A stretch of DNA of 64,000 bases from CAYPKG01 sp964411275 (GTDB taxonomy: Bacteria > Bacillota > Clostridia > Christensenellales > CAG-138): the NCBI GenBank assembly GCA_964411275.1, contig CAYPKG010000002.1:52522-116521 (forward strand), given 5' to 3'. Below are positions 52,092 through 60,280 of the stretch, piece after piece (the first letter of the stretch is position 1; every line of letters begins with the position of its first letter). Both the position numbers and the translations under genes were made by a program. Under the pieces are notes generated by a model, which had not been told where the DNA came from, made no database searches, and worked only from the letters and a program-made list of their open reading frames with translations.

Positions 52092-53951
52092 ATGAGGGGT
52101 AAACGAATTTTCGCTTTTGTACTGGTTATTTTCATGGCGGTTGCGCTGTTTCCGGTGAGTGCGTTGGCGGCGCCAAACGTAATTTGCACGATTAATGGGG
52201 AAACAGAAGCAACTATTATAGAAGCGGGTGGAGCAGCACAGTTTGCTTTGAATTTGACGAACATGGAAACAGAAGACAAGATCATTGATTATGTGATGAT
52301 GGCGTCTACTGATGTCATCGTGAGCGCGTCGATCATAAATACTGATGATGAAATTAAGATTCCTGCAAATAATGGGAGCAAAAACATTTTTATTAGTTTG
52401 AAAATAAACGATCAAAAAAAATCCAATACATATAAAAACCAAACTCTCAATATATACTTTCAGGGAAGTCCAGACCCTGTAGAAGTGACGTTCACATTGA
52501 AGAAAACCACAAAAACGGCAGCAGAAACAACCGATCCCGACCCCGCGCCCACCACCGATCCCACAAACCCCAACTCCACGCTGGAAAAGGCGCTGGCACT
52601 GGATTCTACCGATGTCAACGGCGTGACAGTGGCTGCGCCGGCGGGCAGTTCCGGGGACCGGGTACGGATCATACTCCCCATCATCAACCGAAACGTAAAC
52701 GTATGGAGCGTGATGAGCAACCGGGTTACAGGCATCACCGTCACGCCGGTGCTGTCCGCAGACCAAAGCAAGTTCCCCTTCGTCATCGAAGAGGTGGACT
52801 ACTCCAGGCAGCTGCCGGACATGAGCCCAGGTACCAAGCAGCAGCTGATATACGATTTCAAGATTTCTGACAAAGCCACCAGCGGCGTCAAGCAGGTGGA
52901 TTTTAACGCTGTGTATTTCAACAACGCCAAGGACAGCTACGAGACGGCCACACTCTCCGTGTTTGTCAACGTCATCAAAGGCAAAGGCGACGATACGGCG
53001 GGGGGCATTACCGATGAGGACGGCAACCTCATCACCTCCATCCCGAAGCTTATCGTGGAAAGCTATTCCGTAAAGCCCCTCAATACCCAAGAGGAGGGGG
53101 AAGAGGACACTGGCAACAAACTCTTTGCCGGAAGCGAGTTTGAATTGACGTTTACCGTGCGCAACACTGCCGAGGACGAGGATATAGAGAATATCCAGAT
53201 CACCGTGGAAAACACCGATGGAAACATACTCCCCGCCGAGGGCGGCAGCAACTCCCTGTACATCAAAAAGATTGGCAAGGGCGACAGTGAGGAGCGGACC
53301 ATCAAGCTGCAGTCCACGCCGGATATCGAGGCGAAATCCCACACCCTTTCCATCAAGTTTGGCTATGAAAGCAGCAAGACCCAGCGCTCCTACGACACCA
53401 CGGCCAGCCTGTCGCTGCCCATCAACCAGCGGGTGCGCATCAAGGTGGATGAACCCACCATTTACGAGACGTCGGTGATGCTGGAGCAGTCTGTGGGCAT
53501 CTACTTCGGAATCTACAACATGGGCAAATCCACCATTTACAACTGCATGGTGGACATTGAGGGCGAGGGCCTCAGGATGGAGGAAACCTATTACGGCGGC
53601 AACATCACCGCCGGCGGCACCGCCCGCCCGGATTTCTCCATCATCCCGTCCACTGCCGGCGAGATTGAGGGGAATGTGCTGATCATCTATGAGGACCTAT
53701 ATGGCGAGCAAACAGTCATGAAAAAGCCCTTTACGTTGACCGTCATGGAGGACAGCGCTCCTGTTTTGGATGACATGGGCATGATGCCTGACGATCCAGG
53801 TATGAGCATCGACGGTGGCGGCGGCGGCGCGGGTGGCGGCCTGCCTTGGTGGGCGTTTGCCATCGGCGGGGTGGTGCTGGCCGGCGTGATCGTGCTGGTA
53901 TTGAAAAAAGTGCTGAAAGCCCGCCGCATGAAGGAGCTTGAGGACGTATGA
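52092..53951 (+). CDS. Membrane-anchored CARDB-like surface protein linked to ABC exporter
   Basis: 619 aa. Signal peptide (FAFVLVIFMAVALFPVSALAA), several Ig-like/CARDB-type beta modules (about 30-130; 165-290; 310-420; 430-550; for example VVFTLKK, ELTFTVRNTAEDEDIENIQITVEN, GIYFGIYNMGKSTIYNCMVDIEG), a Gly-rich spacer, and a C-terminal membrane helix (WWAFAIGGVVLAGVIVLVL) with basic stop-transfer. Low sequence complexity near 145-165 (TTDPDPAPTTDPTNP). Similar in layout to COG1361 surface-layer-type proteins. ATGA overlap with the permease gene argues for a functional complex; it may replace the HlyD-type adaptor. Confidence 0.82.
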   Translation: MRGKRIFAFVLVIFMAVALFPVSALAAPNVICTINGETEATIIEAGGAAQFALNLTNMETEDKIIDYVMMASTDVIVSASIINTDDEIKIPANNGSKNIFISLKINDQKKSNTYKNQTLNIYFQGSPDPVEVTFTLKKTTKTAAETTDPDPAPTTDPTNPNSTLEKALALDSTDVNGVTVAAPAGSSGDRVRIILPIINRNVNVWSVMSNRVTGITVTPVLSADQSKFPFVIEEVDYSRQLPDMSPGTKQQLIYDFKISDKATSGVKQVDFNAVYFNNAKDSYETATLSVFVNVIKGKGDDTAGGITDEDGNLITSIPKLIVESYSVKPLNTQEEGEEDTGNKLFAGSEFELTFTVRNTAEDEDIENIQITVENTDGNILPAEGGSNSLYIKKIGKGDSEERTIKLQSTPDIEAKSHTLSIKFGYESSKTQRSYDTTASLSLPINQRVRIKVDEPTIYETSVMLEQSVGIYFGIYNMGKSTIYNCMVDIEGEGLRMEETYYGGNITAGGTARPDFSIIPSTAGEIEGNVLIIYEDLYGEQTVMKKPFTLTVMEDSAPVLDDMGMMPDDPGMSIDGGGGGAGGGLPWWAFAIGGVVLAGVIVLVLKKVLKARRMKELEDV

Positions 53952-55276
53952 AGATATGGGATATCCTGACCATTGCCTTTATGAATCTGTGGAGGCGCAA
54001 GCTCAGGGCGTTTCTCACGGTGTTGGGCATGGCCATCGGTACCACGTCCATCGTGGTCATGGTGTCCCTTGGCATCGGCATGCAGGAAACCAACCGGCAG
54101 ATGTTTGAAAACTGGGGCGATTTGAGCACGCTCACAGTCAACAATTACCGGTGGGTGGAAACAGGCCGGGGAATGATGTCGGGGGAAGAGGTCAAGCTGG
54201 ACGAGAAAAGCGTCCAGGCCATCAAAAAAATCTCCGGAGTCAAGGCCGTTATGCCCCAGGTGCAGACCTGGTGCATGGTTACCTCCGGCCAGTACGCATC
54301 CGACCTGTCCATTCTCGGCGTGGACATGGAGGTGGCGGAGGAGTTTGGTTTTAAGCTTGAAGAGGGCGGGCGCATGCCCCAGAACGTGGGCGGAAGCAAG
54401 ATCGAGGTGGTGTTCGGCAATTATGTGCTGCAAAATTTCTATAACCCCCGCACTGGGAAGCAGGCTTTCGACTATAAAACCGGCACCAACAAGATCAGCC
54501 TTGAAAAATCCCGGTTCCAGATGACGTTCGACTATAACAACATATACGACTACGAAGACTATGGCGGCGAAACCCGCCCCAAGGGCAAGATGTATAAGCT
54601 GAACCCGGTGGGCGTCCAGGCGGAGGAGGGAAACAACAGCTCCTACTATTCGTTGATGGACATCAACACATTGAAGAAGCTGGCCAAGGATAACAAGGAT
54701 TTTATCAACCTGGATTTTGACAATTATAATTCTGTGCTGGTCAAATGCACCTCTTCGAGCGAGGTGACCACCGTGCAAAAGGCCATCGAGGACATGGGCT
54801 ATGGCGTGGATAGCCTGCAAAGCTCCCTGGAGATCCAGCAACAGAGCGCGCGCCAAACCCAGTCGCTGCTGGGCGCCATCGGCGGCGTGGCGTTGCTGGT
54901 GGCGGCCATCGGCATCATGAACACCATGATGATGAGCATTTACGAGCGCACAAGGGAAATCGACATTATCAAGGTGCTGGGCTGCCGGATGAAGAATATT
55001 TCCACCATGTTCCTGTCGGAAGCGGCTTATATCGGATTTTTCGGCGGGCTGGTAGGCCTGGGGTTGTCGTATCTGCTGGGCTTTTTGATGAATACGTTTA
55101 TGTTTGCGTCCGAAAACGGCATGTCTATGGGCATGGCATCTATGAAAAGCGTGATCCCAATTTGGCTTGCGCTGGGCGGCGTATTGTTTTCCGTGGCGGT
55201 GGCGTTCGTCAGCGGCATGTATCCGGCCGTAAAAGCCATGCGGCTGTCCGCGTTGGCGGCCATCCGGTCGGAATAA
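53948..55276 (+). CDS. MacB-type ABC transporter permease, second system
   Basis: 442 aa. N-terminal helix (LRAFLTVLGMAIGTTSIVVMVSLGIGMQ), extracytoplasmic MacB domain of about 250 residues, and three C-terminal helices with ERTREIDIIKVLGCRMKNISTMFLSEAAYIG (FtsX motif). Pairs with the ATPase 1.9 kb upstream. The operon ends with the palindromic element cluster rather than a simple terminator. Confidence 0.94.
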   Translation: MKIWDILTIAFMNLWRRKLRAFLTVLGMAIGTTSIVVMVSLGIGMQETNRQMFENWGDLSTLTVNNYRWVETGRGMMSGEEVKLDEKSVQAIKKISGVKAVMPQVQTWCMVTSGQYASDLSILGVDMEVAEEFGFKLEEGGRMPQNVGGSKIEVVFGNYVLQNFYNPRTGKQAFDYKTGTNKISLEKSRFQMTFDYNNIYDYEDYGGETRPKGKMYKLNPVGVQAEEGNNSSYYSLMDINTLKKLAKDNKDFINLDFDNYNSVLVKCTSSSEVTTVQKAIEDMGYGVDSLQSSLEIQQQSARQTQSLLGAIGGVALLVAAIGIMNTMMMSIYERTREIDIIKVLGCRMKNISTMFLSEAAYIGFFGGLVGLGLSYLLGFLMNTFMFASENGMSMGMASMKSVIPIWLALGGVLFSVAVAFVSGMYPAVKAMRLSALAAIRSE

Positions 55277-55278
55277 CA

Positions 55279-55555
55279 TAAGGTAAGGGGAGTCGAACCC
55301 ATGTGGTTTTCGTTTGTGCTGCACTCGCTTGTGCGTTGTTGCCGCAGCTTGCCGTGGCGCCACCACGCCTGCGCCACGGCGTCTAGCACAAGCAAGCACT
55401 TCACAAACGAAAACTCTCTGACCCAAAGTAGTCGAGTATGAGGCCATTTCGAGGCCGAGGAGGAAGGTGTAGCGGGGCTACACCGACGCACGAGAACAAA
55501 GAAACGGCCCATAAACGGCTACTTTGGGCACACGGGTTCAACTCTCCTTACCTTA
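55279..55555. repeat. Palindromic element A
   Basis: Outer arms 55279-55300 and 55534-55555 are inverted copies (20 of 22). Inside are two extended hairpins. One: 55306-55318 with 55402-55414 (13 bp perfect), GCTTGTGC 55327-55334 with 55386-55393, GCCGTGGCG 55351-55359 with 55372-55380. The other: CCCAAAGTAG 55422-55431 with 55519-55528, GGCCATTTC 55442-55450 with GAAACGGCC 55501-55509, GGTGTAGC 55466-55473 with 55477-55484. No transposase gene. Confidence 0.85.
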
Positions 55556-55901
55556 GCCTAAGCAATGTAAACCGAACCCGGTTTGCGGCGGCGGATTACA
55601 GGCCGCTACTGTGTCAGCGGCCCTTGCCGTAGCCCCGCTACGCCTGCGGCCCCCTTCCTTGCATCGACCAGTAATTGGCCACCGGAAACTCGTAGACCGA
55701 AAATGCCTCCATTTGGATGGAGTGCAAGGATGAAGAAGGAGTGCATAGCGGCGCTATGCCGACTGATAAAAAGGTGGTCGAAACCGTAGGTTTTGACATA
55801 GAACGTTACTGAAGTACCCGAAATCTGATGATTTCGGGTGGACAAAGCAAACCGCCAAATGGTGCTATTTTCGGCTGGTTCGGATTATATTGCTTAGGCT
55901 A
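55554..55901. repeat. Palindromic element B
   Basis: Outer arms 55554-55578 and 55877-55901 are inverted copies (23 of 25). Internal hairpins: GGCCGCT 55601-55607 with 55616-55622; CGTAGC 55628-55633 with 55637-55642; CCTTGCA 55657-55663 with 55723-55729; CTCCAT 55707-55712 with 55717-55722; GCATAGC 55743-55749 with 55753-55759; CCCGAAATC 55817-55825 with 55830-55838. It shares internal motifs with element A. Confidence 0.85.
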
Positions 55902-55920
55902 GTCAAGGGAGGAAAGACCT

Positions 55921-56289
55921 ATGAAGTTTAAGATGGTGCATGAAAACTATAATGTAAGCGATTTGAACAGGTCTATGGCGTTTTATGAAGAGGCGCTGGG
56001 GCTGAAAGAGAAACGGCGCAAAGAAGCGGCGGACGGCTCGTTTACAATCGTGTATCTGGGGAACGATGAAACGGATTTCGAGCTGGAGCTGACCGCGCTT
56101 CGGGATCATCCTGAGAAGTACGATTTGGGCGAGTGCGAGTTCCATCTGGCGTTTCGCACGGCTGAGTTTGAAGCGGCGTATGAAAAGCACAAGGCCATGG
56201 GCTGCGTGTGTTATGAGAACCCGGCCATGGGCATTTACTTCATTGCCGATCCCGACGGCTATTGGCTGGAAATCGTGCCGGTGCGGTAG
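55921..56289 (+). CDS. VOC-family (glyoxalase-like) protein
   Basis: 122 aa, a single VOC domain with two beta-alpha-beta-beta-beta repeats. Metal-ligand positions fit glyoxalase I: His7 in MVHENYNV, Glu in DFELELT, His in EFHLAFRT, Glu in YWLEIVP. FYEEALGL is the typical repeat-one motif. Probably lactoylglutathione-lyase-like detoxification of methylglyoxal, though substrate is unproven. Ribosome site GGGAGG. First gene after the palindromic cluster, with no clear promoter other than what the elements may hold. Confidence 0.88.
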   Translation: MKFKMVHENYNVSDLNRSMAFYEEALGLKEKRRKEAADGSFTIVYLGNDETDFELELTALRDHPEKYDLGECEFHLAFRTAEFEAAYEKHKAMGCVCYENPAMGIYFIADPDGYWLEIVPVR

Positions 56290-56309
56290 GTAGAATATGG
56301 ATGTGGAAT

Positions 56310-56340
56310 GCTGCTGATCTTTCGATCAGCGGCATTTTTT
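56310..56340 (+). terminator. Rho-independent terminator of the VOC gene
   Basis: GCTGCTGATC (56310-56319) pairs with GATCAGCGGC (56324-56333), then six T. Confidence 0.9.
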
Positions 56341-56431
56341 ATGAGGTTTCACCGGGCTGCCGGTTTTACAGAAACATCCAGAGTTTTTCATCATGACAAA
56401 GTTCCGCCAAAGAATATTTCCACCCCGTTCA

Positions 56432-56460
56432 TTGTATTGAATGGGCAATTATGCTATATT
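56432..56460 (+). promoter_or_regulatory. mscL promoter
   Basis: TTGTAT (56432-56437), 17 bp, TATATT (56455-56460), just ahead of the duplicated leader. Confidence 0.65.
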
Positions 56461-56567
56461 GTAAGTAGTTTACAAGGAGGATTTCATGGAAAAGAAAAAA
56501 GTTGCTATTTGGATTGTAAGTAGTTTACAAGGAGGATTTCATGGAAAAGAAAAAAGTTTCTATTTGG
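56458..56567 (+). repeat. 55-bp tandem duplication of the mscL translation start
   Basis: 56458-56512 and 56513-56567 differ at one base. Each copy has ACAAGGAGG, the ATG and the first eight or so codons. Because 55 is not a multiple of three, the first copy is out of frame with mscL. Confidence 0.95.
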
Positions 56568-56593
56568 CAAGAATTCAAAGAATTCGCGTTTAA
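56486..56593 (+). CDS. Upstream ORF created by the leader duplication
   Basis: ATG 56486 with a full AGGAGG site opens a 35-residue frame (MEKKKVAIWIVSSLQGG then basic residues) that ends at TAA 56591-56593, 53 nt inside mscL. It is most likely a by-product of the duplication, but it would be translated and should affect mscL initiation. No family. Confidence 0.45.
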   Translation: MEKKKVAIWIVSSLQGGFHGKEKSFYLARIQRIRV

Positions 56594-57017
56594 GGGCAAT
56601 GTCATAGATCTGGCAGTGGGCGTAATGATCGGCGGCGCGTTTGGGAAAATCGTCACCAGCGTGGTAAACGACCTGTTTATGCCGTTGATCAGCTTGTTGA
56701 CGGGAAATGTCGGGTTTGAAAACCTGTATTATGCCATGGACGCAAACCAATATGCCTCCCTGGCTGCTGCCCAAGAGGCGGGAGTGGCGACGATAAATTT
56801 CGGCTTGTTCCTTTCTACGGTGCTGGATTTCCTGCTGATGGCTATGTGCGTTTTCCTGATTGTAAAGCTGCTTAGCAAAAGAAGAAACCGCAGCCACGAG
56901 CAGGAAGAACCCCCTGTGCCGGAAGCGCCCAAGCCCGTTTGCCCCTACTGTCTGACTGAGATTGCTAAGGGAGCGACCCGTTGCCCTCACTGCACGTCCT
57001 TGCTCGAGGCGCAGTGA
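56541..57017 (+). CDS. mscL: Large-conductance mechanosensitive channel with C-terminal zinc ribbon
   Basis: 158 aa. Helix 1 FKGNVIDLAVGVMIGGAFGKIVTSVVNDLFMPLI, periplasmic loop, helix 2 FLSTVLDFLLMAMCVFLIVKLL, and cytoplasmic RKR cluster are as in MscL. After the usual end the protein adds a Glu/Pro linker and a CPYCLTEI-(9)-CPHC zinc ribbon (about residues 134-150). Opens under membrane tension to release osmolytes. Second ATG of a duplicated start is the true one since it alone is in frame. Confidence 0.93.
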   Translation: MEKKKVSIWQEFKEFAFKGNVIDLAVGVMIGGAFGKIVTSVVNDLFMPLISLLTGNVGFENLYYAMDANQYASLAAAQEAGVATINFGLFLSTVLDFLLMAMCVFLIVKLLSKRRNRSHEQEEPPVPEAPKPVCPYCLTEIAKGATRCPHCTSLLEAQ

Positions 57018-57035
57018 CCACACATAGCGTAAACA

Positions 57036-57067
57036 GCCCGTCGGGCATTGCCAATGCCGGGCATTTC
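57036..57067 (+). terminator. Hairpin after mscL
   Basis: A GGCATTG/CAATGCC stem within GC-rich flanks, followed by ATTTCT. Confidence 0.6.
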
Positions 57068-57126
57068 TGGTATTCTAGTGGAATTGAAACCCGGAATACA
57101 CTGGGAAAAAGGAAGGAGTACCTACG

Positions 57127-58359
57127 ATGAAAAATGCAATCGATGTGCTGGAAGAACGTGGCTTTATAAAACAAGTCTCACACCCTGAAGAGCTGTATAA
57201 GCTCGTGGGGTCTGAGCCCATCACGTTTTATATTGGCTTTGACCCCACCGCTGACAGCTTGCACATCGGGCATTATGTGGCGCTGATGTCCATGGCGCAT
57301 ATGCAGCGCTGCGGCCACCGCCCCATCGCCCTGTTAGGCGCTGGCACCGCCATGATTGGGGATCCATCCGGCAAAAGCGATATGCGAAGGCTCATGACCC
57401 AGGAGCAGTTGCAGTACAATGCCAGCTGCTTTAAGGCCCAGATGGGGCGCTTGCTTGACTTTGGCGAGGGCAAGGCCATCATGCGCAACAACGCGGATTG
57501 GCTGCTGCCGCTGAACTACCTGGAGTTTATGCGGGACATCGGCTCGTTATTTTCCGTCAACCGGATGCTGGCGGCTGATTGCTACAAAAACCGCATGGAG
57601 CAGGGACTGACATTCTTCGAGATGGGCTACATGCTGTTGCAAAGCTATGATTTCCTGCATTTGAACAGGACGGAAAATTGCGTTATGCAAATGGGCGGCG
57701 ACGACCAATGGAGCAATATCCTCTCCGGTGCCGACCTGATCCGCCGCAAGGAGCAGCGCCCCGCTTTTGCGCTGACCACAACGCTTTTGACCACCAGCGA
57801 CGGACACAAAATGGGCAAAACCGAAAAGGGCGCCATTTTCCTCGACAAGAACAAATGCAGCGTATTCGATTTTTACCAGTACTGGCGCAACGTGGACGAC
57901 GCGGACGTGGAAAAATGCCTGGCGCTTTTGACGTTTATGCCCATGGACGAGGTCAAGCGCTTAGGCGCCCTCAAGGACAGCGCAATCAACGAGGCGAAGC
58001 GGGTATTGGCATTTACGTTGACTGAGCAGGTCCACGGCACCGACGATGCGATGGCGGCCCAGTCCGCGGCGGAAGCGCTGTTCTCCGGCGATGGAGACCT
58101 TGCGAATATGCCTACCGCGTCCCTAAGCGAGGCCGACATCATGGAGACAGGGCTTCGGGTACCGGATCTTCTGGTGTTTGCGAAGCTGGCGAAGTCCAAG
58201 TCCGACGCCCGCCGCCTGATCCAAAGCGGCGCTGTGCTGGCCGGTGACGACAGGGTAGAGGACGTGGGAATGACAATACCTCTCGAGCAGCTTGCGGGGG
58301 AGGGTCTGATCCTGAAAAAAGGCAAGAAAGGCTTTTGCCGGATCAAGCTCGCGGAGTAA
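57127..58359 (+). CDS. tyrS: Tyrosyl-tRNA synthetase
   Basis: 410 aa, class I. HIGH motif in DSLHIGHYVAL (about residue 49), tyrosine pocket FYIGFDPTADS and QMGGDDQWSNI, KMSKS variant KMGKTEKG (about 230), C-terminal S4 domain (about 345-405, VFAKLAKSKSDARRLIQSGAV). The leader is too short (109 bp) for a T-box, so control by uncharged tRNA is not evident. ATG follows AAGGAG. Confidence 0.96.
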   Translation: MKNAIDVLEERGFIKQVSHPEELYKLVGSEPITFYIGFDPTADSLHIGHYVALMSMAHMQRCGHRPIALLGAGTAMIGDPSGKSDMRRLMTQEQLQYNASCFKAQMGRLLDFGEGKAIMRNNADWLLPLNYLEFMRDIGSLFSVNRMLAADCYKNRMEQGLTFFEMGYMLLQSYDFLHLNRTENCVMQMGGDDQWSNILSGADLIRRKEQRPAFALTTTLLTTSDGHKMGKTEKGAIFLDKNKCSVFDFYQYWRNVDDADVEKCLALLTFMPMDEVKRLGALKDSAINEAKRVLAFTLTEQVHGTDDAMAAQSAAEALFSGDGDLANMPTASLSEADIMETGLRVPDLLVFAKLAKSKSDARRLIQSGAVLAGDDRVEDVGMTIPLEQLAGEGLILKKGKKGFCRIKLAE

Positions 58360-58362
58360 GGG

Positions 58363-59022
58363 ATGCAAAGGGGATACCGCACGATACAAACGGTCTCCGA
58401 AGTGGAGATTATTATCAATAAATCCCGGTTTATCGGGCGCTGCTTTCCTTTGACGCAGGAAGCCCAGGCCCTGGAAAAACTGGAGGAGCTTAAAAAACGG
58501 TATTGGGACGCCAGCCATAATTGCTATGCCTATTCCTTGGGCGCCACCGGTGCTACCGCCCGCTTCAGCGACGACGGGGAGCCTGGAGGTACTGCCGGGA
58601 TGCCGATGATGGAAGCGCTGAAAAACAAGAAAGTAACGGATCTGTTGTGCGTGGTCACCCGCTATTTTGGCGGGGTATTGCTGGGTACAGGGGGACTTGT
58701 GCGGGCGTATTCCCGCACGGCGTGCGAGGCGATTGACGCTGCGGGAATAGTGGAAATGCGTCCCTGCATCCGGTATCGGATGGAGACGGAGTATCCCCGC
58801 TGGGGCAGGCTGGAGGGCGTATTGCGCGCCTACGGGCAGCTTCAGGATACCGAGTTTTCCGATAAGGTGGCCGCCACCGCGCTTGTGGAACAAAACAATG
58901 CCGGGGCATTTTTAAAGGCCGTTGCTCAGAATACGGACGGCCGGGTGGTGCCTAAGGCGGGGGAGTCCCTGTATTGGCCGTTTCCTGTTTCGGGGGGCGT
59001 GCCGGACGAAAAGAGATCATAA
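58363..59022 (+). CDS. YigZ/IMPACT-family protein
   Basis: 219 aa. UPF0029 domain (INKSRFIGRCFPLT, DASHNCYAYSLG, RFSDDGEPGGTAGMPMMEAL, VVTRYFGGVLLGTGGLVRAYS) and a C-terminal RNA-binding-like DUF1949 part. Starts 3 nt after tyrS, so co-transcribed. Eukaryotic IMPACT acts on the translation stress response; bacterial role is not settled. Confidence 0.92.
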   Translation: MQRGYRTIQTVSEVEIIINKSRFIGRCFPLTQEAQALEKLEELKKRYWDASHNCYAYSLGATGATARFSDDGEPGGTAGMPMMEALKNKKVTDLLCVVTRYFGGVLLGTGGLVRAYSRTACEAIDAAGIVEMRPCIRYRMETEYPRWGRLEGVLRAYGQLQDTEFSDKVAATALVEQNNAGAFLKAVAQNTDGRVVPKAGESLYWPFPVSGGVPDEKRS

Positions 59023-59087
59023 TCGGTTTTTTCCGTTTCCATTCCGAGGCGAATGGATATCATAATAGCATGGAGGAGGAAATTGAC

Positions 59088-60152
59088 ATGGACATTCGTG
59101 TAACCAGGACCACAGCCCCGAAAGTGAAGCCCGCTGATGAAAGCAGCTTGGGCTTCGGCAAGCTCTTTTCCGATCATATGTTTATCATGGAGTATGAGGC
59201 CGGAAAGGGCTGGTTTAACCCCCGCATTCAACCCTACCAGCCGCTTATGATAGACCCCGCGTCCCCGGTGCTGCATTATGGGCAGGAGATATTCGAAGGG
59301 ATGAAGGCCTATCGTTCTGAAAAAGACGACATCCTGCTGTTCCGCGCACGGGACAACGCAAGAAGGCTTAATCAAAGCGCCAAGCGCATCTGCATGCCGG
59401 AAATCGATGTGGAGGAGAACTATGCGGCGATGGCGGCTTTGGTGGATCTCGAGCGTGACTGGGTGCCTCATAGCGCAGGCACATCCTTGTACCTTCGGCC
59501 GACGATGATCGCCGACGGTGCGGAGCTTGGCGTACAAGCCTCCAAGCGGTATCTTTACTATATCATCTGTTCGCCCTCTGGCGCATATTATCCAAGAGGG
59601 CTTGCGCCCATCCGCATTTATGTGGAAGACAAGTACGTTCGTGCGGTGAAGGGCGGCACAGGCTACGCGAAAACCGGCGGCAACTATGCGGCAAGTTTGT
59701 TGGCGGCGGAAGAGGCGTCTGCGAAAGGCTACGAGCAGGTGCTGTGGCTGGACGGGATGGAGCGCAAGTACGTAGAAGAAGTGGGCGCCATGAACATGAT
59801 GTTCGTGATCGGCGATACCCTATGCACAGCGGCTCTCGAAGGCAGCATTCTCCCAGGCATCACCCGCATGTCCATACTGGAGCTGGCGCGGGAGATGGGC
59901 ATCAAGGTGGAAGAGCGCAGGGTTTCCATTAAGGAGCTGATGGACGCTGCGGACGCGGGCCAGTTAATGGAGGCCTTCGGGACGGGCACCGCCGCGGTGG
60001 TATCCCCTGTGGGCGAGATGACATACAAGGACAAGACCGTCGTTATCAACAATGGCGAGATCGGGACGCTGACACAGAAGCTCTATGATACCCTGACGGG
60101 CATTCAGTGGGGCAGCATTCCTGACACCCATGGCTGGGTCACGAAGGTCTAA
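59088..60152 (+). CDS. ilvE: Branched-chain amino acid aminotransferase
   Basis: 354 aa, fold type IV PLP enzyme of the BCAT II class. LHYGQEIFEGMKAYR, RPTMIADGAELGV, PLP lysine in GTGYAKTGGNYAAS, EEVGAMNMMFV, LPGITRMSILELARE, and EAFGTGTAAVVSPVG are all present. Interconverts Leu/Ile/Val and their keto acids with glutamate. ATG 59088 follows GGAGGAGG. The frame extends upstream into the YigZ gene without a site. Confidence 0.96.
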   Translation: MDIRVTRTTAPKVKPADESSLGFGKLFSDHMFIMEYEAGKGWFNPRIQPYQPLMIDPASPVLHYGQEIFEGMKAYRSEKDDILLFRARDNARRLNQSAKRICMPEIDVEENYAAMAALVDLERDWVPHSAGTSLYLRPTMIADGAELGVQASKRYLYYIICSPSGAYYPRGLAPIRIYVEDKYVRAVKGGTGYAKTGGNYAASLLAAEEASAKGYEQVLWLDGMERKYVEEVGAMNMMFVIGDTLCTAALEGSILPGITRMSILELAREMGIKVEERRVSIKELMDAADAGQLMEAFGTGTAAVVSPVGEMTYKDKTVVINNGEIGTLTQKLYDTLTGIQWGSIPDTHGWVTKV

Positions 60153-60171
60153 CGGGAGCTAAGGCGTATAA

Positions 60172-60222
60172 GCTGTAGCGCTAAGCGTATTCGGTAACGG
60201 GCGAAGCGCTTGGCGCTACAGC
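60172..60222 (+). terminator. Two-step hairpin after ilvE
   Basis: GCTGTAGCGC (60172-60181) pairs with GCGCTACAGC (60213-60222), and AAGCG (60183-60187) with CGCTT (60207-60211). No T-tract. Confidence 0.55.
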
Positions 60223-60280
60223 GGGTTAAACCGGCCATACTATATGGTGGAAATACGCCAAAAAGAAAGGGGGACCTCGG

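Noticed and set aside
52065..53342. 425-aa minus-strand ORF
   Set aside because: Shadow of the CARDB-like gene.
55279..55300. Element A arm as a tRNA 3' half (GAGTCGAACCC looks like a T arm)
   Set aside because: No cloverleaf can be formed around it; the similarity is short.
53687..55447. 586-aa minus-strand ORF
   Set aside because: Shadow of the second MacB permease; runs on into element A.
55438..55845. Short ORFs inside the palindromic elements
   Set aside because: They follow the hairpins, have no ribosome sites and resemble no protein.
57018..57126. T-box leader for tyrS
   Set aside because: Only 109 bp, mostly occupied by the mscL hairpin; no T-box sequence seen.
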